DNA from: Lysinibacillus sphaericus
GTDB lineage: Bacteria; Bacillota; Bacilli; Bacillales_A; Planococcaceae
Reading direction: 5' to 3'
NCBI RefSeq assembly: GCF_006864135.1
Contig: NZ_SADV01000001.1
Span: 62,001 to 126,000 of the forward strand
Length of the DNA stretch: 64,000 bases
Shown here: positions 1-9,456 of the stretch, in pieces
How the letters are laid out: each line of letters opens with the position of its first letter
Position numbering within the stretch: the first letter of the stretch is position 1
Position numbers and translations under genes: made by a program
Notes under the pieces: generated by a model
What the model was told of the DNA's origin: nothing
Database searches by the model: none
Seen by the model: the letters and a program-made list of their open reading frames with translations, nothing else

Positions 1-32
1 CAATATGTACAGTTTCTCTCGTTTAAGGGTGT

Positions 33-205
33 ACAAAATCACTCGTTTTTTCCGAAGTTACATAATACTTTAACCGGTAGGAACACAATCGATTATGACA
101 ACGCTTGCATGATGTAAAATACGATCTAAATCGCTTTGCTAACTTCGGTTTAGAGAAAATGTAGGAATCTCTTACTCGTGTTTCATAACGAATACCACTA
201 TGCAA
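33..205 (-). pseudogene. IS21-family IstB helper ATPase, 3' remnant
   Basis: Reading the minus strand, the stretch from about 132 to 69 encodes LDRILHHASVVIID. After a frame change the next residues read SYRLKYY. This is the order expected at the C terminus of IstB, where 'LDRLLHH...inIeG.SYRLK' is typical. The fragment is frame-broken and has no istA partner in view. It shows that an IS21 element once sat here or just outside the left edge. Family assignment rests on the short motif only. Confidence 0.45.
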
Positions 206-414
206 AGAAGATAAGCGATCGTCTTTCTCAAAGTAATTGCCTTTTACTGTTGGAGCGATAATCCTTCTTATTGCAGTTTCCCAATTTCTAGCCGTTTATA
301 AAGTATGACAAAGTCATCTCCATCGAAGTACGAACATTTATAACGATCTCTACTAGTTCCATCAATGCCTTTTTACACATCCACATTGCCACAAATGATA
401 TAGATGTTTTGCAC

Positions 415-545
415 ACTCGTACAATCATGCTTCATCGATTACTCAACTCCTTCATGATCGTTTGGATGATGCGTTCGTTTACGCCATTAAAGAAGGAAAT
501 TTAGCACCAACTGTTTTTTATGATACAGCTTGGCTCAGAGGAAAA
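415..545 (+). pseudogene. Possible tyrosine-recombinase (integrase) fragment
   Basis: One plus-strand frame reads LLHDRLDDAFVYAIKEGNL followed by APTVFYD, ending at a stop near 555. The pattern resembles the SAM-like core-binding region of phage and ICE integrases ('lh..l..A..yAi.eg.l..NP'). There is no catalytic domain, start codon or ribosome site, and a frame change follows. Nothing else recognisable lies between 205 and 784, apart from a weak inverted repeat at 634-670. The call is tentative. Confidence 0.3.
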
Positions 546-784
546 TTGCGTTGAATTATTAAAAGAATACTTGTCCGTGATTGGTATCCAGTATCACAGG
601 GACAATTGTTAGTTTCGTAGATGACATAAAGAAGCACCCCCTTTTTTGATGTCTATCATTCCGGGAGTGCATACGTTATTTGATTACGGGCTTACATTCC
701 AATTTAACTAAATTAAATAAATAAGAATCAATCGTTTTGATTTTCAATATCAATTTTCACTTCTTTTGATGTAACTATAAGTAA

Positions 785-1087
785 TTAGTCACCTGTCAAA
801 AGATCCACGATGTTTTGCAATTTTGATTGCAAAACCAATTCTTTTCTTGTAACAGAATCTAATGTTTTACGCACACTATTATTAATGCTTAGTAAATCAG
901 GTATTGAAGCTGGTTGGGTTAAACCCGGGATCAATCCTAAAGCATATTGAATTTTTTCTCCTTCTGCATTAATAATATGGCTTAATCCCAACTCTTCAAA
1001 AGCAATAGATGAAAGCAATAAATTTAATACTTCGTCCCTAGTAATAGTAATTGAAGCTGTAATATTGGGTATATTCGGAAAACTCAT
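785..1087 (-). CDS. Short spore-surface protein with exosporium-type N-terminal domain only
   Basis: This 100-residue protein consists almost entirely of the domain that begins the collagen-like proteins further along the window. It starts [10 protein letters not shown], continues with a helical segment around [18 protein letters not shown], and ends in a KELVLQSKL helix. It has no Gly-X-Thr stalk and no C-terminal jelly roll. The gene has a possible sigma-K-type promoter at 1127-1154, so expression in the mother cell late in sporulation is likely. By analogy it could be a basal-layer or assembly partner that co-polymerises with the stalked paralogs; that role is inference. It is transcribed divergently from the paralog at 1546. 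Confidence 0.75.
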   Translation of the reverse strand: MSFPNIPNITASITITRDEVLNLLLSSIAFEELGLSHIINAEGEKIQYALGLIPGLTQPASIPDLLSINNSVRKTLDSVTRKELVLQSKLQNIVDLLTGD

Positions 1088-1126
1088 AAAAAACCCCTTC
1101 CATTAACATATTTTTGATTACATGTT

Positions 1127-1154
1127 TATTGTATGATGAGTATTTAAATTTGTT
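1127..1154 (-). promoter_or_regulatory. Sigma-K-type promoter of the 785-1087 gene
   Basis: On the minus strand CATACAATA (1135-1127) fits the sigma-K -10 consensus CATAnnnTA. AAC (1154-1152) sits 16 bases upstream, as expected for the -35 element. The site lies about 40 bases ahead of the start codon. It is a pattern match, not a measured start site. Confidence 0.55.
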
Positions 1155-1532
1155 CATATAGATTGTCAAATTAAGTCGAACATAACTCATGATACCTCTG
1201 ATGATTAGTCAATTTCCCGTTGACACTCACGCATCATACAAAAGGACTTTTTCTTTTTCAAGCTCCTAAAACCCTTCTAACAGGAAGGCCCCTAGAAGCT
1301 TCGGTTAATATTTACTAAAAAACCAAATTTATTACTTCGCTGTTATGAATTGTATAACAAGCAGTGCAGAAAGCCTCCAGCGGATGTCATGGAATCGGGA
1401 AGGAGTTCTTGTACGAATTTGGAATCAATTATGCCAAGGCATACTTGATTAAAGAATAAAGCTTGGACAATATGAATATATTGATTTGCGTAATTATTTT
1501 TAAATCGATGAAGAAAAAATTGGAAAACATTT
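1155..1532. other. Intergenic, no gene seen
   Basis: This is the divergent spacer between the two small paralogs. No open frame with a ribosome site and no strong terminator was seen. No clear sigma-K promoter was found for the plus-strand gene at 1546. Confidence 0.5.
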
Positions 1533-1545
1533 GAGGTGATTTAAA

Positions 1546-1914
1546 TTGTCGATGCCCAACATACCTGATATCACGCCTGATATAAATCTTAGTAAAAAAG
1601 ACATTGCAAATTTATTACTTTCATCAATTGCGATGGAAGAATTAGGTTTAGCTGAGATTATTAAAGCACAAGGAAGAAAACTAGATAAGATAACTAAAGA
1701 AACGTGTGATATCAATATTTTGTTAGAAGCAAATAGTAATGTAAATCAATTATTAAAAACAATTGTTAAAAAAGAAATGCTTTTATTAATGAAATTAGAA
1801 AGTATTGTTGATTTTACTGAGTTACATGAAATGAAATGCAAAAATCATTGTAGGCATGAAAAAGAGTGTGAATGTGAATGTGAGTGTGAATGTGAAGATT
1901 ATGATTGCAAATAA
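1546..1914 (+). CDS. Exosporium-type domain protein with Cys-Glu repeat tail
   Basis: The start is TTG at 1546, preceded by GAGGTGAT at 1533-1540. The 122-residue product opens with MSMPNIPDITPDINLS and carries the family's helical segment (AMEELGLAEIIKAQGRK, about residues 29-45) and KKEMLLLMKLESI helix. Instead of a collagen stalk it ends in a cysteine-rich tail with C-E-C-E-C-E-C-E-C-E near residues 108-117, plus further Cys and His. The tail is encoded by a hexanucleotide TGTGAA-like repeat (about 1867-1896). Such a tail could cross-link by disulfides or bind metal; both are inference. It is a paralog of the stalked spore-surface proteins nearby. Confidence 0.72.
   Translation: MSMPNIPDITPDINLSKKDIANLLLSSIAMEELGLAEIIKAQGRKLDKITKETCDINILLEANSNVNQLLKTIVKKEMLLLMKLESIVDFTELHEMKCKNHCRHEKECECECECECEDYDCK
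1867..1896 (+). repeat. Hexanucleotide (TGTGAA)-type repeat encoding Cys-Glu
   Basis: About five near-identical TGTGAA/TGTGAG units run in frame in the 3' end of the gene at 1546. Short tandem repeats of this kind can change length by slippage, here in whole Cys-Glu units. Confidence 0.7.
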
Positions 1915-2486
1915 CACGGTCGATTAATGGATGAAGTCACGAAATGAGAGTAACCATTGTTCCCTAAATTTAGTTGGGCATTTAGAGGTGATTGTTGGTG
2001 ATAAAACGGAGAAAAATGGAGAAAAACTGTCAAACCCATTATACATTAGACTTACAATAGGTGGTATATGCTCATCTGATTGTAGACTTCGGGACACCTC
2101 CATGGCACAGGAATCGTTCCTTGAGTTCAGTGAGAATTTTCTATCGGTTGTATGCAGATTCAGTTCTAGGCTAGCGTATCCTTTGAGACATCTTCACGAA
2201 TGCCAACAACCGCTTCTTTGGACTTTCATGCCGTACTGGAATATACATCGCGTCTAAATAAACGCAGGCTATGTCTGCATTTATTTAGACGTTTATTAGA
2301 GGCTACTACCTGTTCTGCGATTATTTTGTCATGTTAGAAATTGCCTATGTCGGTGTAATGATGGCTCTATATTTTTTTATTTAAACCAGTACTTCTGATA
2401 TCGGCATCCCCTTTGGAAGAGTGGAAGGACTGTTGATTCTAACGTGTCGTTCAACGATTTGTTTGCGGTCCTCATTGTCTAATGCA
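1915..2486. other. Intergenic with hairpin at 2251-2291
   Basis: A stem CGTCTAAATAAA (2251-2262) pairs with its complement at 2280-2291, extended by GCAG/CTGC with one mismatch. It could terminate the plus-strand gene ending at 1914 or the minus-strand gene ending at 2487, though the following T tract is weak. An open frame at 1931-2257 has no ribosome site or recognisable sequence and is not called. Confidence 0.45.
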
Positions 2487-3383
<897 letters not shown>

Positions 3384-3389
3384 TGTCTT

Positions 3390-3757
3390 CCTCCTTTCTT
3401 AAGTTGTCGATCTAATAGAGAGGTCTTCCTCCTTTTAGTCGTATAATGTAGGATATGATTTTGTTTCATTAACGGTATGAGCTTTCAACCCGTAAAGAAG
3501 CTATTTTTACAAATACATACCAAAGCAGGAATCTCACTAGAGTTGGACAAAAAGAGCCCGGAATCACCCACGTCCCCGGACTTAGACCCACGTTTCCTAT
3601 ATTCCGATATACTGCATCCCGAACTGAACATGAAGTATAATATCAAATGCCTACGCTTTGTTTACAAAATGAAAGTGATGCATTTAAAGCTACAAAATAC
3701 GAATATATATATATAAATAGGACCAGCACTCACTTCAATAAGGAGTACTGGTCCGTC
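3390..3757. repeat. Inverted-duplicate block, copy 1 (promoter region of collagen gene)
   Basis: The reverse complement of this block aligns along its whole length with 14881-15315. Shared parts include the hairpin at 3720-3757, the ...AAACAAAGCGTA... and GTTCAGTTCGGG segments, the sigma-K promoter and the ribosome site. Small indels and substitutions separate the two. The duplicated unit also includes the adjoining collagen gene. Confidence 0.85.
3449..3476 (-). promoter_or_regulatory. Sigma-K-type promoter of collagen-like gene
   Basis: On the minus strand ACC (3476-3474) is followed after 16 bases by CATATCCTA (3457-3449), an exact CATAnnnTA match. The same pair is conserved in the diverged copy at 15223-15250, which supports its use. 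This implies mother-cell transcription late in sporulation. Confidence 0.72.
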
Positions 3758-3952
3758 TGTGTTCATGCAAATATATGGGAATAAACGTTTTGTATAGCGT
3801 ATTACAATACCTCCCGCATCATTTAGTAAAGTAGATATATAAGGAGCTTCGATGGTAATTTTTTAAAAAAAAGGTTCTTTACGATAAGTTCTGCTCCATC
3901 TAGTCGTACCCAACGCTTTCAATTATTTTGAATTCTTCACTGTATTTTGCCC

Positions 3953-4004
3953 CCAAAAAACACCCTTAAAGTAGAATTTTGACTTCTAACTTTAGGGGTG
4001 CAGG
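3953..4004 (-). terminator. Terminator after glycosyltransferase operon
   Basis: On the minus strand CACCCCTAAAGTTAGAA pairs with a near-perfect complement ending in GGGTG, followed by TTTTTT. It lies 150 bases after the last gene of the operon that ends at 4154. Confidence 0.7.
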
Positions 4005-4153
4005 ACCTTTTAAGTCTTTTACAGGGTACTTTTATAGATGCCTATGATCGTACAAACACGTAACTTGATTCTCGTTAGATTTTCATCACCGCTAATTCTT
4101 CTAAATCCAGAGAGAAAAACCTATACCCCTCTTTTTAACCGTGAAACGATAAA

Positions 4154-4789
4154 TTAGTCATCATCACTACGATTCCATACTTTTTTATTATCTATCCAAA
4201 TATTTTCCCTATTATTCCTTTGAGAAATACTTTTATCTCGTGGGCTACTAATATTTTCACTTGTAGTATTATTTTGAGAAGATACATTTTTATTTCTTGA
4301 GCTAATAATGCTTTCATCTGCATGATTTGTATTAATTAAATCAATTAATTTTGGATCTATCTCAATCAAAAACGTACTGTAATTATGTTTTATTCCTAAT
4401 ATGATAAAATTGAGATGGGTACATTCTACTTTCTTGTTCAGTTGATATTGCTCTAATTTTTTGTTCAGAAGATGTAACAATTTATTTCCAATAACCAACT
4501 CTTTTATTAACTTTTCTGTAAATGAAGTTTCTATCACATCATTGAACTCAATAAGTATTTTTTTATAAATACTATATTTTTGCATATCAGATATTTGTTG
4601 ACCATGAATTTTAGTAAATAAAAAAGTTAAATTTTCTATAACCAAATTATGTTTTGATTCATCGTCAATTGCTGTTTTGATTATTTTTTCAGCTACATTA
4701 TAAAGATAATGTCTTGAAATTTCCTTTTCGATACAAAATGAAAAATCTACTTTTTTTGAAAGGGCATCGTTTAAACAACTCATTTTCAT
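4154..4789 (-). CDS. Hypothetical partner of the glycosyltransferase operon
   Basis: The 211-residue product is not recognised. It is acidic to neutral and helical for about 160 residues (for example SFTEKLIKELVIGNKLLHLLNKKLEQY). It ends in a low-complexity Ser/Asn/Arg tail (about 163-211) with short repeats such as SSRNKNVSSQNN and SSPRDKSISQRNN. No signal peptide or membrane segment is seen. Its ATG overlaps the stop of the glycosyltransferase at 4786 by four bases (ATGA), so the two are probably translated together. It could be a chaperone or accessory subunit of glycosylation; that is inference from position. Confidence 0.65.
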   Translation of the reverse strand: MKMSCLNDALSKKVDFSFCIEKEISRHYLYNVAEKIIKTAIDDESKHNLVIENLTFLFTKIHGQQISDMQKYSIYKKILIEFNDVIETSFTEKLIKELVIGNKLLHLLNKKLEQYQLNKKVECTHLNFIILGIKHNYSTFLIEIDPKLIDLINTNHADESIISSRNKNVSSQNNTTSENISSPRDKSISQRNNRENIWIDNKKVWNRSDDD

Positions 4790-6759
4790 TCCCCTTTTTG
4801 TTTGAATGAACTTTTAGATTTCCATTGCTCTATTTCTTCTAGGTCTTCTTTTCTGTATATATGAAAAGCAGGGTAGGTCGTTTCTACATACATAGAAAAG
4901 CCGAGTACTGCTGCTCTTATACAAAAATGACGGTCTTCACCAACATAAGAAACATTATAAATTTTGTTGAAGTTTACACCAGCATTTATTACATTCTTAC
5001 TTATAAGTGTACACGCACCTAGTCCTCCGACCTTATATATCCCTGGAACTTTCATTTTCATAATAAATTCAATGGATTTAAGTTTAATCTCACTTTCAGA
5101 AAGAATATGATTATCTTCTTTATTGAATAGTTGATATTCGTCTTGCATCCAAACTTGTGGCATTTCAATAGCATCGGGTGTCCACTTAGTCCAGAATATA
5201 TTTGATATAATATCCTTGTTTGCTTTAAGCAAATTAACTAAAGTTTTGGGATGTAACACTAAATCTGAATCTATTAAGAATACATAGTCAAAATCTTTTT
5301 CTTTAGCATAATGAAGGATATGATTTTTCATATTTGACACATGATGTACATTATTTGGGGTCCAGTAATGTGTGACATCATTCTTTATATATTCATATTT
5401 ATTTTTTGTTTCAATAATGGAAACCTCTCGATTAGTAGAGAAGTTTTCTAGTAGTTTCTTTGATGTCAAATCATCATTATCGTCAAAGAATAAGTAATTT
5501 ACTTGTACTTCATCACTTTTTTCTAAATTATCAAGTGAATGGAGAAAGTGCATCAAAATATCACTATCTTGTTTAATTGGGCTCCCAATCAGTATTTTGA
5601 CTTTACCTTTTTTATTTTTCTCAACGGTCTCTGCTTCTACTAAATTAAAGATTTGGTTCTTTATGTCATGTTCTACAGATAATTCATTTTCTTCAAGTTG
5701 TTGATTAAAAAATTGTTCATTAAAAATAACACTTGGATGTTCTGGCACATAGTATTTCGCATGATCATGATGAAATTCCGAATTTTTCAAGTCCCCCTGC
5801 TGAAAATATAATGCACATAGTTGTAGATGAGGATACCACGTCCAATATTGTGGTTCTAAAACCGAATATTCCGCTTCAGGTTTACCAATATTTATTGCTG
5901 TTAAATACCAGTACAAAGAACTATTAATATTCCCTTTTTCTTTTAAAATATCCCCCAAAAAACAACAAAATTTCGGCGTGGGTTTAGTATATTCTAGAAT
6001 GCGTAATAACGCTTGTAGCTGTAAATCTTTCTCGTTAAGTAGACTATAACAGTTTGATAAATTAAAACATGCATTAATATTATCTTCCACCCATCCTTGA
6101 TTGGCATCTAAAAATGCTTTGTATTGCTCAATAGCTTTTTCATATTTTTTATGATCCAGTAACTCATTGCCAAAATAATAGACATCTCTGGGTGAAAAGT
6201 ATTCTCCCCTTTCATAGCAATCCATATAGATAAGTAAATTTCGATCTGTGTGTTTTTTTTCTTTTTTATGTTTGATAGCTACATCACTGTGTAAGATATT
6301 TCCGGAAACTAATAAGACTTCGTGAACCTTACCTTCCCATTGAAATTGTCGTTCTCGTTTAGCCAACCTATGTCTACGTATCTGATAGCCTACATCACCA
6401 AATTCATTAACAGATAATATATAGGGCATACTTACTGTGTCTATCTCTTCGGATAAACTTTCTTTTAGTTTAATTAATTTCAACTGTTCCTTCTCTTCAA
6501 TTACATCATCTGCATCTAACCACAGAATATAATCCTTGTTTGCTAAACTAAAGGAATAGTTACGAGCTTTAGAAAAATCATTACACCATTCAAAGTCATA
6601 TATTTTAGCATCGAATTTTTTTGCTATTACCTTAGTATCATCAGTAGATCCTGTATCTACAATAATAATCTCATCTACAATATGTTTTACTGATTGTAGA
6701 CATCGACCTAAAACCTCTTCTTCATTTTTCACTATCATACACAGACTAATTGTTGCCAT
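4786..6759 (-). CDS. Two-domain family-2 glycosyltransferase with TPR-like middle
   Basis: This 657-residue protein carries two glycosyltransferase modules. The first (about 1-190) is GT2/SunS-like: ISLCMIVKNEEE, IIIVDTGSTDDT, and a nucleotide-sugar motif LDADD at 81-85. The middle (about 190-370) is rich in Tyr/Leu helices like TPR repeats (HKKYEKAIEQYKAFLDANQGW). The second module (about 385-600) starts KILIGSPIKQ and has the metal motif LIDSDLVLHP. Sugar and acceptor cannot be read from sequence. Given the Thr-rich collagen stalks nearby, spore-surface glycosylation is the likely job. It is followed with a 4-base overlap by the 4154 gene and preceded 7 bases upstream by another transferase. 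Confidence 0.85.
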   Translation of the reverse strand: MATISLCMIVKNEEEVLGRCLQSVKHIVDEIIIVDTGSTDDTKVIAKKFDAKIYDFEWCNDFSKARNYSFSLANKDYILWLDADDVIEEKEQLKLIKLKESLSEEIDTVSMPYILSVNEFGDVGYQIRRHRLAKRERQFQWEGKVHEVLLVSGNILHSDVAIKHKKEKKHTDRNLLIYMDCYERGEYFSPRDVYYFGNELLDHKKYEKAIEQYKAFLDANQGWVEDNINACFNLSNCYSLLNEKDLQLQALLRILEYTKPTPKFCCFLGDILKEKGNINSSLYWYLTAINIGKPEAEYSVLEPQYWTWYPHLQLCALYFQQGDLKNSEFHHDHAKYYVPEHPSVIFNEQFFNQQLEENELSVEHDIKNQIFNLVEAETVEKNKKGKVKILIGSPIKQDSDILMHFLHSLDNLEKSDEVQVNYLFFDDNDDLTSKKLLENFSTNREVSIIETKNKYEYIKNDVTHYWTPNNVHHVSNMKNHILHYAKEKDFDYVFLIDSDLVLHPKTLVNLLKANKDIISNIFWTKWTPDAIEMPQVWMQDEYQLFNKEDNHILSESEIKLKSIEFIMKMKVPGIYKVGGLGACTLISKNVINAGVNFNKIYNVSYVGEDRHFCIRAAVLGFSMYVETTYPAFHIYRKEDLEEIEQWKSKSSFKQKGE

Positions 6760-6766
6760 TACTTTT

Positions 6767-7456
6767 TCAACCCCATTTAATTAAATTTGGATCCTTATCT
6801 AATATTGAATGATATTGTTCGAGGCACCCATAAACCCCTCCATTATCCAGCTCCATATATCTTTCATACTTTGCTTTTCTATCTTTCTCTGTTGACCATC
6901 CGTAATGCTGAATTTTCACGGTACTATAAAAGTGTTTATATTCAAAAATATTTAATGGAAACCGACCGCAGTGCTGCGCTGTCTCTTTCCAGACATATTG
7001 ATCTGTAGGTTTGAAGCGAACTAGAAAAGGTCTAAAAGTTCTATGTGCATACCAATATTTATCCTCCCTATAATGTGAGTCATTCCACATATCATATAAA
7101 CGAAAATAGACGGCATCATACATTTGTTGATTTGTAATGATTTCATATTGTGTAAGAAAAGATGATTCCATCATTTCATCACTATCTAGATTTAATATCC
7201 AATCAGGGTTTGTTTGTATTGTCTCCTCCCACTGTTGCTTTCTAAGCGTTATTTCATTAAAAAAGCGTGATTCTTTGTTTTCCACAATTTTCAACGGAAT
7301 CCCAGTGAGTACTTCTTTGCAAATTGAAATAGTATCATCTGTACTAGCATCATCTATAATGACAGCAGCGTTAATAAATGGCTTATGTTGCATCAACGCC
7401 CTTTTTAAATATCGATCGCCCTCATTTTTCACCACCATTGATAAAGTGATACTCAA
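6767..7456 (-). CDS. Family-2 glycosyltransferase
   Basis: The likely start is TTG at 7456, about 8 bases after AAAGGAG, giving MSITLSMVVKNEG. A GTG at 7465 would add three residues but overlaps the ribosome site. The product of about 229 residues is a compact GT-A fold enzyme. It shows IIDDASTDDT at the nucleotide site, LNLDSDEMME as the DxD metal motif, and the conserved KIQHYGWSTEKDRKAKYERY tail seen in single-domain GT2 proteins. No membrane segment is seen. It is the first gene of a minus-strand operon with 4786 and 4154. It diverges from another transferase at 7528 over only about 70 bases. Confidence 0.82.
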   Translation of the reverse strand: MSITLSMVVKNEGDRYLKRALMQHKPFINAAVIIDDASTDDTISICKEVLTGIPLKIVENKESRFFNEITLRKQQWEETIQTNPDWILNLDSDEMMESSFLTQYEIITNQQMYDAVYFRLYDMWNDSHYREDKYWYAHRTFRPFLVRFKPTDQYVWKETAQHCGRFPLNIFEYKHFYSTVKIQHYGWSTEKDRKAKYERYMELDNGGVYGCLEQYHSILDKDPNLIKWG

Positions 7457-7527
7457 CAAAAACACTCCTTTTTCTTTTATTCATATTCATAGAGTTTTAA
7501 AGATATACTATTGAGGGAGGAGATTAA

Positions 7528-8628
7528 TTGGATAATTGTTTTGTTTCTATGTGTATGATTGTTAAAAATGAGGAAGAATTCTTACCTAGTTGCCTCAAGA
7601 GTGTTCAAGAAATAGTAGATGAAATAATTATTGTGGATACAGGCTCTACGGATTCTTCAATTGAGATTGGTAAAGGTTTCGGAGCAAAAGTAATCTCGCA
7701 TAAATGGAATAATAATTTTGCAGAAGCAAGGAATATAAGCCTCGAAAATGCGAAAGGTGAATGGATATTAATTCTCGATGCAGATGAAACTCTTGAAAAT
7801 ATTGATAGAACCCTTTTCCATAAATATATTATGGATTCTAATGTAGATATATTTTCATTAGAGCTTGTGAATTATTATGGTGATAAAATAGATCAAAATC
7901 GAATTTATACTATGGCACAGTCCAGGCTATTTAAAAATCGCCTAGGTTTAAAATTTGAAAATAGTATTCATGAAACAATAAACTTAAATGATTTGGATAT
8001 GGATGTTCATAACATTCAACATTTACCTATAAAGATTCATCATTTAGGATACCTTACACAGGTAACAGAGAAGAAGAAGAAAAATGAGCGGAATATGAGT
8101 TTGCTTCATTCTGAAATTAAAAACGACAAACATAGTCCGATGATGGAATATCATCTTGCTAGTGAATACTATCGGCAAAAAAAATACGAAACAGCTTTTT
8201 TATATTGTAATGAATCTATTAAAAGGTTTTTGATAGCTGGTTTTAAGCCCTCTTCCCTTTTATATAATCTGAAATATTCAATACTAGTAACTTCCGGATC
8301 CTTTAAAGAAGCATTAAAAGGGATTGATAAAGCGATTCTCTTATACCCTGATTATGTTGATTTACACTTTTATAAGGCAGTCTCTCTTTATCATGAAGGT
8401 ATGTTTAATGAGTGTATTCTAACTTTAGATCATTGTCTTGCATTAGGAGAGAAAAACCTTGCCTATTTAACGATGTCTGGTACAGGATCATACCAAGCTT
8501 TATTTTATCAAGCACTATGTTTTAAAAGTAAAGGGAATCCATTCATGTATAAAAAATTACTTCTAAAGGCACTAGAAATATACCCTGAGTATAAGGAAGC
8601 AAAAGATGAATTATTGGGTTTTAATTAA
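7528..8628 (+). CDS. Family-2 glycosyltransferase with TPR-like C terminus
   Basis: TTG at 7528 follows GAGGGAGGAG at 7513-7522. The 366-residue product begins with a GT2 domain: SMCMIVKNEEEFLPSCLKSV, IIIVDTGSTDSS and the metal motif DADE at 84-87. After about residue 200 it has helical repeats (YHLASEYYRQKKYETAFLYC, YPDYVDLHFYKAVSLYHEG) typical of TPR-fused SunS-like transferases. It probably modifies the collagen-like proteins; the substrate is inferred. A diverged copy of its last quarter lies at 14571-14854, so this gene once belonged to a duplicated unit. A terminator follows at 8746-8783. Confidence 0.83.
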   Translation: MDNCFVSMCMIVKNEEEFLPSCLKSVQEIVDEIIIVDTGSTDSSIEIGKGFGAKVISHKWNNNFAEARNISLENAKGEWILILDADETLENIDRTLFHKYIMDSNVDIFSLELVNYYGDKIDQNRIYTMAQSRLFKNRLGLKFENSIHETINLNDLDMDVHNIQHLPIKIHHLGYLTQVTEKKKKNERNMSLLHSEIKNDKHSPMMEYHLASEYYRQKKYETAFLYCNESIKRFLIAGFKPSSLLYNLKYSILVTSGSFKEALKGIDKAILLYPDYVDLHFYKAVSLYHEGMFNECILTLDHCLALGEKNLAYLTMSGTGSYQALFYQALCFKSKGNPFMYKKLLLKALEIYPEYKEAKDELLGFN

Positions 8629-8745
8629 ATTAAATTCAATTTAGAATTTAATACCTCACCAAATTAAAAAAGATATGTAACAATACAAAAATAAAAAATT
8701 CCTCTTTTAAGAATGTGCATGGTTATATATTGATAAAGATAAAAA

Positions 8746-8783
8746 AGAAGCATAAAGTACACTCCAAGTGTCACTATGCTTCT
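8746..8783 (+). terminator. Terminator after glycosyltransferase gene
   Basis: AGAAGCATA (8746-8754) pairs perfectly with TATGCTTCT (8775-8783) and is followed by a T-rich run. Confidence 0.7.
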
Positions 8784-8802
8784 CTTTTAAATGAATCCTT
8801 TA

Positions 8803-8875
8803 ATTTTCTTTTCTTTTTTTCATCATTTTAGTTAACCATTCATCAATTTCTTCATCTTTTGTTGGTTTAAAATAA
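8803..8875 (-). pseudogene. Short gene remnant
   Basis: The minus strand reads FKPTKDEEIDEWLTKMMKK then RKEN and a stop, with no start or ribosome site. It looks like the 3' end of a lost gene. The family is not recognised. Confidence 0.3.
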
Positions 8876-8960
8876 AGTTTGATTAAAAGCATGCTGCAAA
8901 CGTTGATTTTATAATAGAAGAAACCCATACATTTTGAAAAAAGATTGATCAAAATGTACG
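8866..8960 (+). repeat. Dispersed repeat with internal hairpin, copy 1
   Basis: This stretch matches 13874-13970 in the same orientation (AATAAAGTTTGATTAAAAG..., GAAGAAACCCA...). It ends in an inverted repeat CATTTTGA/TCAAAATG (8930-8956). The 23-base hairpin core at 8932-8954 recurs exactly, inverted, at 55497-55519. Confidence 0.65.
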
Positions 8961-9178
8961 AACTCTATAATGTAACACTCCCATTTCTAAACCTCTTTTC
9001 AATAAATCGGAATAGAAAAAAATCCATCTAAAGTGAACCAGAAAGTATATTCGGGCAAATGAAGAGTAACCAGATATTTGCGTATTTCCGGCTGTGTGGC
9101 TTGTGAAAATTAAGTCTGGGGGTCTGGGGGCATTCACATATTCAAAATCTACTTAAACAAACAACAATAGACCAAAAT

Positions 9179-9222
9179 AAAAAAATGGCGGTTCAGAAAT
9201 AACCCCTGCACCACCATTTTTT
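9179..9222 (-). terminator. Terminator-like hairpin downstream of the collagen operon
   Basis: AAAAAATGGCGGT and ACCACCATTTTTT form a stem with one mismatch. A- and T-runs on both flanks allow it to work on either strand. It lies about 235 bases after the stop at 9457; the stretch between shows no gene. Confidence 0.5.
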
Positions 9223-9456
9223 CAGATTTAACATCAAGCTTTGTTCGAAGCGAGCTGTATCTCCAGCAAGCTAATCACTTTTGAGACAGCCTCTTGATTG
9301 TAGATAATCCTGGAAGGGATATTGGCGTATATTTGTAGACCAATTATTCACAGATCAGTCGATATGGTATGAGAGATATGGTACGAGTCACTTCCTCCTA
9401 TTCGATTTATCAAAATCTGAGTGAAGTAAACGGTAAACCCGAACGATCAAGATGGT

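Noticed and set aside
1931..2257. Plus-strand open frame of 108 codons
   Set aside because: No ribosome site, no recognisable sequence pattern and poor codon style; it is probably chance.
3477..3716. Plus-strand open frame of 79 codons upstream of the collagen gene
   Set aside because: It lies antisense within the promoter block whose inverted copy does not keep the frame open.
8949..9137. Minus-strand open frame of 62 codons
   Set aside because: It overlaps the dispersed repeat, lacks a ribosome site and shows no family features.
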